A stretch of DNA of 7,052 nt from Candidatus Hydrogenedentota bacterium (GTDB lineage: Bacteria; Hydrogenedentota; Hydrogenedentia; Hydrogenedentales; CAITNO01). Shown here piece after piece: positions 1 to 6,445 of the stretch; position 1 is the first letter of the stretch; each line of letters opens with the position of its first letter. A program made the translations under genes and the position numbers. The stretch lies in contig SLFT01000409.1 of NCBI GenBank assembly GCA_007124105.1, positions 1 through 7,052 on the forward strand, written 5' to 3'. The notes under the pieces were generated by a model, which was not told where the DNA came from, searched no databases, and saw nothing but the letters and a program-made list of their open reading frames with translations.

Positions 1-94
1 CCGCGGCAATTTCCGGCGCGCGCAACACCATGCGCCGGTGTTCTGGCGCCGCTTCCACGTGCGCCGTTATTTCACAGTCCAGCACATACGCCAT
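1..94 (-). CDS. Partial N-terminus, PyrK-like dihydroorotate dehydrogenase electron-transfer subunit
   Basis: Only the first 31 codons are present; the gene runs off the left edge. It starts at ATG 94, two bases after the disA stop, with a GGGGAG ribosome-binding site (101-106) inside the end of disA and 6 nt spacing, so it is the third gene of the radA-disA unit. The visible peptide ends in VLRAPEIAA, which resembles the first beta-strand segment of the FAD-binding domain of PyrK-type flavin reductases (typically LRAPEIA followed by a PGQF motif that would lie beyond the edge). PyrK passes electrons between NAD and the PyrD subunit in pyrimidine synthesis, using FAD and a 2Fe-2S cluster. The family call rests on a short match from memory; another ferredoxin-reductase-like flavoprotein is possible. 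Confidence 0.5.
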   Translation of the reverse strand, partial: MAYVLDCEITAHVEAAPEHRRMVLRAPEIAA

Positions 95-96
95 AA

Positions 97-1176
97 CTAG
101 CTCCCCGATGCGGCCATCTGATTGGTGAGCAGGCTTAACCCGCCGCGGATACGTTCGGCAATGACATCGCCGACACCCTCGACCTCCACAAGCTGCTCGC
201 GGCTCGCGTTCATGATGGCGTGCAGCGTCCCCAATTTCTCGACAAGATTGTCAATGAGTTGCGGCGGCAGTCGGTTGATGGAATGCAGGATGCGGTAGCC
301 CCGCGGCGTCATGTAAGAGTCCACGCTGCGCAAATTCGGGCCGTATCCCAACTGTTGGCTGATATTGCCCAGGCTCATCAATTCTTCCTGGGGCAAGGCG
401 GCAATGCGCGAATGTACAACTTCCGGCGTAATGCCGCTTCGTTCCTTGTAATAATCGCGCACCACCATATCCGCTTCCTTGAGCGGGTTCAACGTTTCAC
501 GCAACTGTAAGTCGAGCAAACGGCCTTCCTCGCCCAACTCCAGAATAATGGGGTCCACTTCAAGGCGGATGCGATTCACCATTTCCGCCCGTTGCAATAC
601 GCGACACACGTCGAAAATCGTTACAATATCGCCCAGTTCGCGCAAGGTCAGCTCATTCATGGTTTTGCGCAACGTGTCCACATACTTGTCGAGTGTTTGC
701 AGTGTCTGTACACCCTTGTTTACAAGGGTCTGCACCGACTCGAGCGCGTACCGCCTCGTATGACAGTAAAGGGTCACGCTTGAACGCCGTTGCGACAAGG
801 CCAGCACCACGCATTTCGCCTGGTTGGCCAGTCGTTGGGCCGCCCGGTGACGCGTTCCCGTTTCGATGGTCGGATAATGTCCCGCCGGTTTTAGAAACCT
901 GTTGGCGAAGTGAATGCGTGTGCCATCTTCATTCAAGATAATGGCGCCGTCCATCTTCGAGAGCTCGTATACCAGCTGTGGACTCATGTCTGCGTCCAGT
1001 TTAACACCGCCCTCGGACAAGCGGCTCAGCCGTTTCACATCGCCAAAGCACAGCAGCGCGCCCATCCGCGATTGTAAAATTGAATTGAGGGCTTCGTGAA
1101 TTTTGGTGCCCGGCGCAACCATTTCCAGCGCTTCGCTGAAAGCTTCCGTTTCACTGCGTTTCTTGCGTTTCGCCAC
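97..1176 (-). CDS. disA: DNA integrity scanning diadenylate cyclase DisA
   Basis: 359 residues, the usual length for DisA. It condenses two ATP into cyclic di-AMP in the cytoplasm and binds branched DNA, which inhibits synthesis. The N-terminal DAC domain (about residues 20-150) carries the DGA motif at 76-78 and the TGTRHR stretch at 106-111, the two catalytic and nucleotide-binding motifs, plus an ALSQRR strand at 126-131. A helical spine follows (about 150-290), then a C-terminal helix-hairpin-helix DNA-binding domain, with EGVGDVIAERI at 333-343. The start is GTG at 1176, supported by GGAG at 1184-1187 with 7 nt spacing; that site lies in the last codon of radA, only 4 nt upstream, so translation is probably coupled. 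The active-site motifs look intact. Pairing with radA is a common arrangement and fits a shared role at recombination or repair intermediates. Confidence 0.96.
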   Translation of the reverse strand: MAKRKKRSETEAFSEALEMVAPGTKIHEALNSILQSRMGALLCFGDVKRLSRLSEGGVKLDADMSPQLVYELSKMDGAIILNEDGTRIHFANRFLKPAGHYPTIETGTRHRAAQRLANQAKCVVLALSQRRSSVTLYCHTRRYALESVQTLVNKGVQTLQTLDKYVDTLRKTMNELTLRELGDIVTIFDVCRVLQRAEMVNRIRLEVDPIILELGEEGRLLDLQLRETLNPLKEADMVVRDYYKERSGITPEVVHSRIAALPQEELMSLGNISQQLGYGPNLRSVDSYMTPRGYRILHSINRLPPQLIDNLVEKLGTLHAIMNASREQLVEVEGVGDVIAERIRGGLSLLTNQMAASGS

Positions 1177-1180
1177 GTTG

Positions 1181-2539
1181 TTACTCCAATGCTATCTTTA
1201 CCGCGTCCACAATCTTTGACACAGGTTCCGACGTAATGCCCGCTCCGTCGGCGTCGCGCAGACAACTTGCCGGCATTATACACCGCGAGAACCCGAATTT
1301 GGCAGCTTCGCGAATGCGCTGTCGCGCCGCAGCCACCGCCCGCACTTCTCCCGCCAGACCCACCTCGCCAAACACGGCCGCTTTTGCCGCCACCGGTTTG
1401 CCCAACAGGCTCGACGCCAGCGCCGCCGCAACGGCCAAATCCGCGGCGGGCTCGTCCAACCGGATGCCGCCGGCAACATTTACAAATACATCTCGGTCGC
1501 AAAAACGTAACCCGGCATGACGTTCGAGCACCGCCAACAACAGCGCCACGCGATTGGGGTTCACGCCCGTGATGGTGCGGCGCGGCGACCCCGCGTGCGG
1601 GTCGCTTACCAGCGCCTGCACTTCCACAAGGAGCGGGCGCGCGCCTTCCATGCCTGGAAACACCGCCGAACCGCTTACACCCAGCGGTCGCTCATCCAGA
1701 AAGAGCGCGCTGGGATTCGTCACCTCGGACAGGCCGGTATCGTGCATTTCGAACACGCCGATTTCGTTGGTCGAGCCGAAACGATTTTTTACCGCGCGCA
1801 ACACGCGCAAGGCCTGACGCCCTTCCCCCTCGAAATAAAGCACCGTATCCACCAGATGCTCGAGCAGGCGCGGCCCCGCGACAACGCCCTCCTTGGTAAC
1901 ATGCCCCACCAGCACAATGGGCGTTCGCGTACTCTTGGCAAGCCGCATGAACTCGTTGGCGCATTCGCGCACCTGCCCCACCGAACCCGGCGCCGCTGCC
2001 AACTGTGATGTGTACACGGACTGAATGGAATCTACCACGACCAGTCGGTACTCGCCCTGGCTGATATGCGGCGCGATAGCGGACAGGTGGGTTTCGGTCA
2101 GCATGAGCAGGCATTCATGCAGCGCGCCAAGACGTCCCGCGCGCAGTCGCGCCTGGTCAAATGATTCTTCGCCGGACACATAAAGCACCGCCCCTTCCCG
2201 GGCAGCCAGATAATGAGACACTTGCAGCATTAAGGTGGATTTGCCGATGCCGGGATCGCCCCCCACCAGCGTCAACGAACCGGGTACCACCCCGCCGCCC
2301 ATTACCCGGTCAAATTCTTCCATGCCCCCTGAAAGCCGTGTTGTGGCAGTAGGCGTACCGTCGGTAACGGGCACTGGCGCCGAGGTAACGGAAAACGCCG
2401 GACGCGTATGGGTCCCCTCCATTCGCAGTTCCTCTTCCACCAGCGTATTCCATGACGCGCATTCCACGCACTTGCCCGACCATTTTGCCTGTACCGCGCC
2501 GCATTCTTCGCAAACAAAGCGTGTCCTGGTTTTCGTCAT
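1181..2539 (-). CDS. radA: DNA repair protein RadA/Sms
   Basis: 452 residues from ATG 2539, close to the usual 450-460. RadA is a RecA-related, DnaB-like motor that drives branch migration during homologous recombination. Visible in order: an N-terminal zinc finger with C10-x2-C13 and C24-x2-C27; Walker A GGDPGIGKST at 93-102; Walker B LVVVD at 166-170; the RadA-specific KNRFG motif at 251-255; and a C-terminal Lon-protease-like domain (about 270-452) lacking protease function in this family. The frame stays open to a TTG at 2578, which would add 13 residues, but ATG 2539 puts the zinc finger at the normal distance from the N-terminus. Ahead of ATG 2539 are AGGGA (2551-2555, 11 nt away) and GAAGGA directly abutting the start. 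It is first in a tight operon with disA and a pyrK-like gene. Confidence 0.97.
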   Translation of the reverse strand: MTKTRTRFVCEECGAVQAKWSGKCVECASWNTLVEEELRMEGTHTRPAFSVTSAPVPVTDGTPTATTRLSGGMEEFDRVMGGGVVPGSLTLVGGDPGIGKSTLMLQVSHYLAAREGAVLYVSGEESFDQARLRAGRLGALHECLLMLTETHLSAIAPHISQGEYRLVVVDSIQSVYTSQLAAAPGSVGQVRECANEFMRLAKSTRTPIVLVGHVTKEGVVAGPRLLEHLVDTVLYFEGEGRQALRVLRAVKNRFGSTNEIGVFEMHDTGLSEVTNPSALFLDERPLGVSGSAVFPGMEGARPLLVEVQALVSDPHAGSPRRTITGVNPNRVALLLAVLERHAGLRFCDRDVFVNVAGGIRLDEPAADLAVAAALASSLLGKPVAAKAAVFGEVGLAGEVRAVAAARQRIREAAKFGFSRCIMPASCLRDADGAGITSEPVSKIVDAVKIALE

Positions 2540-2616
2540 TCCTTCGGCATTCCCTGTGGGATTGTGTTGTGATTTCAATTGCTCTGGCGCGCCGACCGTA
2601 TGTTGCGCACAGTAAA

Positions 2617-2646
2617 AGTGTACAGCATCGGCGGACGTTGCGGCAA
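2617..2646 (-). promoter_or_regulatory. Candidate sigma-70 promoter for the radA operon
   Basis: Reading the minus strand, a -35-like TTGCCG (2641-2646, 4 of 6 matches to TTGACA) is followed after 18 nt by a -10-like TACACT (2617-2622, 4 of 6 matches to TATAAT). Transcription would start near 2610, giving a leader of about 70 nt to the radA ATG at 2539. It lies in the 182-bp gap between the permease stop and radA, where an operon promoter is expected. Both boxes are only moderate matches. Confidence 0.4.
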
Positions 2647-2721
2647 GACCAACTCAAACAGGAGTGCGCCAAACAAAAACGATCAACGGATGCGAGGAGC
2701 GCGGGCAATGTTGCTCGCGGA

Positions 2722-4590
2722 TTACTGCTCCGAATCCATACAGGCGTTGCGCGCGCGCTTTGAGAGCAATACGATGTCCCGAAGGTCCTCTTCATTTCGC
2801 GCATGAATCCAACGTTCGTTAAAACCGGGTTCCTCGACAATGTGGGCTATGGCCATGAGCGCCTTCAAATGGAAATTACGCTCATCACGGGTTCCGAAAA
2901 GAACAAACGCCGCCGTTACCGGAGCGTCTGCGCCAGGGAATGTGATGCCATTGGCGCAACGTACGAGAATCGTGTCAAAAAGGTCTTCGCCATCCACCAC
3001 AATATGAGGCACGGCAAGGCCGGGTTTCAGCACAGTACTGGATTCTTCTTCACGGGCGATAAACTTACGGAATAACCGGTCCTCGGTCATGTCGGTTTTA
3101 GCGGCAATGCGTTGCGCAAGCGTTCTCAAAAAGTCCTCAATATCCATGCTTTGTTTGATATCCAGGATATCGCATGTCTTGACAAGCGCATCGAAATGGT
3201 CTTGTTCGACCTCATCGCGCTCAAGCGCAATATGCTTGAGTTCGTCTTCCAGACCGCGCCCAAAGAACTCGCGCGAGATCATGCGCTGCACCATGTGGAT
3301 GAAAGCGTACTCTCGATCAATACGGGAATGGACGTACCCAAAATACCACAGCAGCGCGACCAGCGCCAGCGCCCCGGTCATCAACAGTGGTACATGTCCC
3401 ATTTGCATCAGAACAAGGCTGTACAGAATAACGGCAGTGAATTGAATCCATGGGGTAAACGGCACGTGAAAGGTGGGCCGATAGTTCTTGATGCCGCTGT
3501 GGCGCATGATTACCACGGCCAGGTTAACAAGCATGAAGACCACCATCAGCGAGGCTGAGGCCGCCTTCACCAGGTCTTCGATACGCAGGAAGGCAATGGT
3601 AAGGCACATGAGCAGGCTGGTTATCAGGATGGCCACATAGGGGGTGTGAAAGCGATGGCTGGTGATACCCACGGCGGCGGGCAGCAGTCCATCGCGGCCC
3701 ATGGCCATGGGCGAACGCGCCGCCGAGAGGATGCCCGCATTGGCCGTGGTGACGAATGCCAGAAACGCTGCCACTTGAATCGCAGTATAGCCCACAACGC
3801 CGATGGTCATGTCCGCGCCAAGGGCGATGGGCGAAAAACTTTCGGCGAGCTGTGCGGGCGGCGTTACGCCAACAGTCACAAAGACCACCAACACGTAAAA
3901 CACATTGATAACGGCAAAGGCCAGGAAGATGCCCAATGGTATGTTGCGTCCCGGATTGCGCACCTCGCCCGATACGTTGGCCACTTTTGTCAAGCCGCCG
4001 TAGGAAACGAATACCATGCCCGCAACCACGAACATGGCGCTCCAGCCATCAGCCAGGAACGGCGTAAAATGGATGGGATTGGCGTGAAACATGCCGAGAA
4101 TCACATACCAGGCCAGGATAATGAGCAGCCCGAATACAAGCACCACCTGGAAGCGGCCGGTACTCTTCACCGAAACCAGGTTCAATGTGGTAAAGGCCAG
4201 GCAGGCGAGGATCGCCACCATCTTAATGGTCCATTCGTCCGCATTCGGCATGGCCAGCTTTGCCAGCGTACCGATGCCGACCAATGCAAATGCCGCTTTC
4301 AGACTCACTGATACCCAGTCCGCGAGTCCCGTGAAAGTGCCGGCAAAAGGACCAAGACTGCGTACAATAAAGAAGTAACTGCCGCCCGATTGGGGCATCG
4401 CCGTGGCCAGCTCGCATTGACACAGGGCAGCGGGGATCATTAACAGTCCCGCCAGAAAATAAGAGAGAATTACGGACGGGCCTGTTTGCGCAAAGGCAAT
4501 GCCAGGCAACACGAATAACCCTGAACTCACCATGGCGCCCGCGGCAATGGCAAAAACGTCAACCAGCGTCAGATCCTTTTTCAGGGGCAT
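2722..4590 (-). CDS. APC-superfamily amino-acid permease fused to a PTS EIIA type-2 domain
   Basis: 622 residues from ATG 4590, which has GAGG at 4599-4602 with 8 nt spacing; the frame stays open 41 codons further upstream but without similarity or a better site. Residues 9-420 hold about 12 hydrophobic segments (roughly 9-33, 38-58, 82-108, 121-141, 147-167, 183-203, 218-243, 262-285, 317-336, 340-362, 381-397, 400-420). APC signatures are visible: GAMVSSGLFVLPG at 18-30 in the first helix and SAARSPMAMGRDGLLP at 289-304. A charged linker (about 421-464) leads to a domain at about 465-612 resembling fructose/mannitol EIIA: REEESST at 513-519, then LAVPH with H529 as the likely phosphorylated histidine, and a conserved-looking HLKAL at 574-578. 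It is an inner-membrane transporter, probably for amino acids or amines, with a cytoplasmic regulatory tail. Substrate unknown. No PTS gene is nearby. Confidence 0.9.
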   Translation of the reverse strand: MPLKKDLTLVDVFAIAAGAMVSSGLFVLPGIAFAQTGPSVILSYFLAGLLMIPAALCQCELATAMPQSGGSYFFIVRSLGPFAGTFTGLADWVSVSLKAAFALVGIGTLAKLAMPNADEWTIKMVAILACLAFTTLNLVSVKSTGRFQVVLVFGLLIILAWYVILGMFHANPIHFTPFLADGWSAMFVVAGMVFVSYGGLTKVANVSGEVRNPGRNIPLGIFLAFAVINVFYVLVVFVTVGVTPPAQLAESFSPIALGADMTIGVVGYTAIQVAAFLAFVTTANAGILSAARSPMAMGRDGLLPAAVGITSHRFHTPYVAILITSLLMCLTIAFLRIEDLVKAASASLMVVFMLVNLAVVIMRHSGIKNYRPTFHVPFTPWIQFTAVILYSLVLMQMGHVPLLMTGALALVALLWYFGYVHSRIDREYAFIHMVQRMISREFFGRGLEDELKHIALERDEVEQDHFDALVKTCDILDIKQSMDIEDFLRTLAQRIAAKTDMTEDRLFRKFIAREEESSTVLKPGLAVPHIVVDGEDLFDTILVRCANGITFPGADAPVTAAFVLFGTRDERNFHLKALMAIAHIVEEPGFNERWIHARNEEDLRDIVLLSKRARNACMDSEQ

Positions 4591-4937
4591 GCATACATCC
4601 TCGTATTGTGGTATCCGCAACGAAAAATTACAGCCATCCCGTCTCCCCGGACCGCACAAAGCGCGCATGATGTTACCCCGATTATACGTGTGGAGCATAA
4701 TAGAATGCGGCATGTTGACGGCGTGATTAAGACGAACAAGGCAGTAAGGCCAAGCAACAATGGTGTAGCGGGAAGCCGTGAAAGGAGCAACACATTTGCC
4801 GCGTTAGAAAGCGGGTATAACGCGCTACGCAGCCCCCGGACAATCGCAATCTTATACAGAAGGCATGGTGCGCCTGAAGGGCCAAACCTTTTGCTTGCTA
4901 ATGGCACATCTCCAACATTGGCGTATCTGCCTGCCAT
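4581..4937 (-). CDS. Doubtful 118-codon ORF in the permease leader
   Basis: This open frame starts at ATG 4937 with a strong AAGGA site (4943-4947, 5 nt spacing), lies about 48 nt downstream of the predicted start of a promoter at 4992-5021, and overlaps the permease start by 10 nt. The product would be cysteine-containing with a hydrophobic middle (about residues 46-85). Against it: I recognise no family, codon choice includes AGA, AGG, ATA and CTA that the neighbouring genes seem to avoid, and the opposite strand is open over nearly the same interval. The good start signals make it worth recording. It may equally be a leader peptide, a decayed gene or chance. Confidence 0.2.
   Translation of the reverse strand: MAGRYANVGDVPLASKRFGPSGAPCLLYKIAIVRGLRSALYPLSNAANVLLLSRLPATPLLLGLTALFVLITPSTCRILLCSTRIIGVTSCALCAVRGDGMAVIFRCGYHNTRMYACP
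4800..4824. repeat. 7-bp perfect inverted repeat CGCGTTA / TAACGCG
   Basis: CGCGTTA at 4800-4806 is the exact reverse complement of TAACGCG at 4818-4824, separated by 11 nt. Arm-to-arm spacing is compatible with a dimeric repressor site or a small hairpin. It lies about 210 bp upstream of the permease start, inside its possible leader. Confidence 0.45.
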
Positions 4938-4950
4938 AGATATCCTTCAT

Positions 4951-5015
4951 TGATTGCGCGTATGTCGCCGTGTCCATATTGAGAAAAAGGTAGTATACAA
5001 AATCCGGCGCAATCA
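4951..5015. repeat. 9-bp perfect inverted repeat TGATTGCGC / GCGCAATCA
   Basis: TGATTGCGC at 4951-4959 is the exact reverse complement of GCGCAATCA at 5007-5015, with 47 nt between the arms. The right arm fills much of the spacer of the minus-strand promoter at 4992-5021, and the left arm would sit about 25-35 nt downstream of that promoter's start. This geometry suits two half-sites for a looping repressor, or a long-loop RNA stem. Confidence 0.55.
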
Positions 5016-5021
5016 TGTCAC
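4992..5021 (-). promoter_or_regulatory. Candidate sigma-70 promoter facing the permease
   Basis: On the minus strand, GTGACA (5016-5021, 5 of 6 to TTGACA) and TATACT (4992-4997, 5 of 6 to TATAAT) are separated by 18 nt. These are the best-matching hexamers I found in the window. The start would be near 4985, about 395 nt upstream of the permease ATG, or about 48 nt upstream of the doubtful ORF at 4937. Confidence 0.5.
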
Positions 5022-5109
5022 CATTATCTCAACAGAAATGTTAAGGCGCTTGAATTTTTGTGTGTTCGCGAATGTCCAGAACAGTTGTATTGAAGACGCG
5101 CCATTGCAC

Positions 5110-5158
5110 ATCACACGGAAAGCGTTTGGTTCAGCGCGCTCACTTCGCTTTCTGTGAT
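5110..5158. repeat. 13-bp imperfect inverted repeat overlapping a -10 element
   Basis: ATCACA (5110-5115) and GAAAGCG (5118-5124), separated by two unpaired bases, are complementary to CGCTTTC (5146-5152) and TGTGAT (5153-5158), giving 13 paired bases with a 21-nt loop. The loop contains the self-complementary AGCGCGCT (5133-5140). The right arm overlaps the extended -10 at 5155-5163, so the repeat could be an operator for the downstream small gene. Confidence 0.6.
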
Positions 5159-5170
5159 ACAATAGCGCGC
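5134..5170. repeat. GCGCGCT / AGCGCGC arms flanking the -10
   Basis: GCGCGCT at 5134-5140 is complementary to AGCGCGC at 5164-5170. The two copies bracket the extended -10 at 5155-5163. If RNA covers the area, this stem and the 5110-5158 stem could not readily form at the same time. Confidence 0.45.
5155..5163 (+). promoter_or_regulatory. Candidate extended -10 promoter for the 73-aa/PHP unit
   Basis: TGATACAAT reads as the extended -10 TGn followed by TACAAT, 5 of 6 to TATAAT. No good -35 lies 16-18 nt upstream, as is usual for extended -10 promoters. Transcription would begin near 5170, leaving a leader of about 170 nt before the ATG at 5342. Confidence 0.4.
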
Positions 5171-5341
5171 GAGCAGGCAACTGTGCGACGGGCAAATACG
5201 CCGCCGCCGTTCTTCACCCAACACAACATATCTCATAATGACACATGCTGAGAGATGTAAGTCAAACCTTGGTGCGATGTGTGTTCCGCCTGCAACAAAA
5301 CAACCTGTAAAGACATATTGATGGAAAGAGGATTGCGACCT

Positions 5342-5563
5342 ATGATCTATTACAAGACTGCACAATATGTGCCTGGAAAGGGCAATGCCTGGACTTACTA
5401 CGAATGCAATGACGATGACGCCATTGTGCGTCAACTGACGCACATTCCTGAGACAGACGCCATTGATCGTATTCCAGACCCCATTGTCAAGAAACTGTAT
5501 CGTCCCGAGAAATTACAGCCTGCGGATGCCTCGGAATTTACGGCACTGTGGGACAAAAATTGA
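5342..5563 (+). CDS. 73-residue protein of unknown function, coupled to the PHP gene
   Basis: I do not recognise a named family. The protein is short, soluble-looking and acidic to neutral, with no membrane segment, signal peptide or cysteine cluster (single cysteine C22). It is rich in aromatic residues at the N-terminus (Y3, Y4, Y9, W17, Y19, Y20), with a VPGKGNAWTYYEC stretch at 10-22 and a proline-spaced middle, HIPETDAIDRIPDP, at 34-47. ATG 5342 is preferred because AGAGGA at 5327-5332 lies 9 nt upstream; an in-frame ATG at 5321 would add 7 residues but lacks a good site. Its TGA (5561-5563) overlaps the PHP start by one base, so the two are almost certainly co-translated and functionally linked. 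Codon use looks like that of the downstream gene, which supports its being real. Confidence 0.72.
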   Translation: MIYYKTAQYVPGKGNAWTYYECNDDDAIVRQLTHIPETDAIDRIPDPIVKKLYRPEKLQPADASEFTALWDKN

Positions 5564-6435
5564 TGATGGCGCTTCGTATTAATACTCCGTACGCAAATGC
5601 GCCGTCCACACAATTCAAAGGCAACCTCCACACCCATACAACCAACAGCGATGGACCGTTGCCGCCCCAGGATACAGTTGCGGCCTACGCACAGCGCGGC
5701 TACGATTTCCTGATGATCAGCGACCACGATATGATCACTGATATCGCCGCGCTTGATGCGCAGGGCATGACCCTGTTGCCGGGCAATGAAATTACGGACG
5801 GCGGCCCCCATATCCTGCATGTCGGGGCCAGGGAGCGCATCGCGGCCCACCCCGACCGGCAACTTGTGATAGACGCCATTAACGCGCGGGGCGGCCTGTC
5901 AATCATGAACCATCCCAACTGGGGCGAGAACTTCGTTCATTGTGACCAGGGAACGATGGAAGCGTTGACGGGCTATACCGGCATCGAGATTTACAATGGC
6001 GTGTCGCTTCGGGTTGAGGGCAGCGCATTGGCCACAGACCGCTGGGATATGTTGTTAAGCGGGGGAAGGCGCGTTTGGGGATTCGGCAACGACGACGGGC
6101 ATATCCCAGAAGATTTCGGCGTGGCGTGGAATATGGTGTTTGCCGAGCAATGCGAACCGGAGGCCCTGTATCATGCCTTGCGTCTTGGTCGTTTCTACGT
6201 GTCCACCGGCGTTCGCCTGGATAGTATCGGGCTTGCCGAAAACGCATTGCGTATTCGCTCGGCGGACACCGAATGCTTCCGCGTGTATCGCGACCATGGC
6301 ATGTTGCTGGCCACGATAGACGGGCCGGAACTGATTTATGAACCGCCCGAATACATACCCCTCAGTTATCTGCGCGTGGAGTGTCACGGTCGCGGCGCGC
6401 GCATGGCGTGGACACAGCCTTTTTTTCTGGCGTAA
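5563..6435 (+). CDS. PHP-domain metallohydrolase (CehA/McbA-like)
   Basis: 290 residues from ATG 5563, which shares its A with the stop of the preceding gene; GGGA at 5550-5553 lies 9 nt upstream. A second ATG at 5566 is equally possible. PHP proteins are metal-dependent phosphoesterases or hydrolases with a three-metal site. Motifs visible in order: NLHTHTTNSDG at 21-31 (H23, H25, D30), SDHD at 53-56, GNEI at 74-77, histidines at 83 and 86, NHPNW at 116-120 (H117), and GNDDGH at 175-180. These cover the usual metal ligands, so the enzyme is probably active. Residues from about 220 form a beta-rich C-terminal region without a motif I recognise. No signal peptide is seen, so it is likely cytoplasmic. 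The set resembles the CehA/McbA branch rather than DNA polymerase PHP domains or histidinol phosphatase. Substrate unknown. Confidence 0.88.
   Translation: MMALRINTPYANAPSTQFKGNLHTHTTNSDGPLPPQDTVAAYAQRGYDFLMISDHDMITDIAALDAQGMTLLPGNEITDGGPHILHVGARERIAAHPDRQLVIDAINARGGLSIMNHPNWGENFVHCDQGTMEALTGYTGIEIYNGVSLRVEGSALATDRWDMLLSGGRRVWGFGNDDGHIPEDFGVAWNMVFAEQCEPEALYHALRLGRFYVSTGVRLDSIGLAENALRIRSADTECFRVYRDHGMLLATIDGPELIYEPPEYIPLSYLRVECHGRGARMAWTQPFFLA
6381..6426 (+). terminator. Possible intrinsic terminator inside the end of the PHP gene
   Basis: GTGTCACG (6381-6388) pairs with CGTGGACAC (6407-6415), with one bulged G, making an 8-bp stem around a GC-rich loop. Seven T residues follow at 6420-6426, four bases after the stem. 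The hairpin and T-run overlap the last codons, which encode the terminal FFLA. The geometry fits, but the T-run is also plain coding sequence, and the loop is long. Confidence 0.35.
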
Positions 6436-6445
6436 TTCGGTGGCC

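Larger units (their letters stand above)
4591..5341. other. 750-bp divergent spacer without a convincing gene
   Basis: This stretch separates the minus-strand permease from the plus-strand 73-residue gene. It holds three inverted repeats (4800-4824, 4951-5015, 5110-5158), a further pair of GCGCGC-containing arms (5134-5140 and 5164-5170), a minus-strand promoter candidate (4992-5021), a plus-strand extended -10 (5155-5163), and a perfect minus-strand TATAAT at 4681-4686 that has no recognisable -35. Apart from the doubtful ORF at 4581-4937 I see no credible coding frame, and I found no tRNA or recognisable riboswitch. It is long for a promoter region, so a non-coding RNA or a decayed gene is possible. 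Confidence 0.5.

Noticed and set aside
2540..2578. Upstream TTG start for radA adding 13 residues
   Set aside because: The added residues are unlike RadA N-termini, and ATG 2539 places the zinc finger at the family position.
2675..2718. GCGAG/CTCGC hairpin after the permease stop with a T-run on the minus strand, as a permease terminator
   Set aside because: The stem is 5 bp with a 17-nt loop and the T-run begins about 12 nt away, which is poor geometry for intrinsic termination.
4681..4702. Perfect minus-strand TATAAT (4681-4686) and TATTAT (4697-4702) as the main permease promoter
   Set aside because: Neither has a recognisable -35 at 16-18 nt or an extended -10; kept only as a remark in the spacer entry.
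4591..4713. Upstream extension of the permease by 41 residues
   Set aside because: The GAGG site at 4599-4602 and the canonical first membrane helix fit a start at 4590; the extension looks non-coding.
4606..4953. Plus-strand 115-codon open frame in the permease leader
   Set aside because: No ribosome-binding site, no recognisable similarity, and it is antisense to better start signals; likely chance.
4951..5015. The 9-bp inverted repeat as terminal repeats of a miniature transposon
   Set aside because: The enclosed 65 bp is very short, and I see no target-site duplication flanking the arms.
5247..5275. CTGAGA followed by an ACCTTGG stretch upstream of the 73-aa gene, reminiscent of a TPP riboswitch
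   Set aside because: The second conserved TPP block (ACCTGATCTGGATAATGCCAGCG-type) is absent and the flanking helices do not form; only a 6-bp ACACAT/ATGTGT stem is seen.
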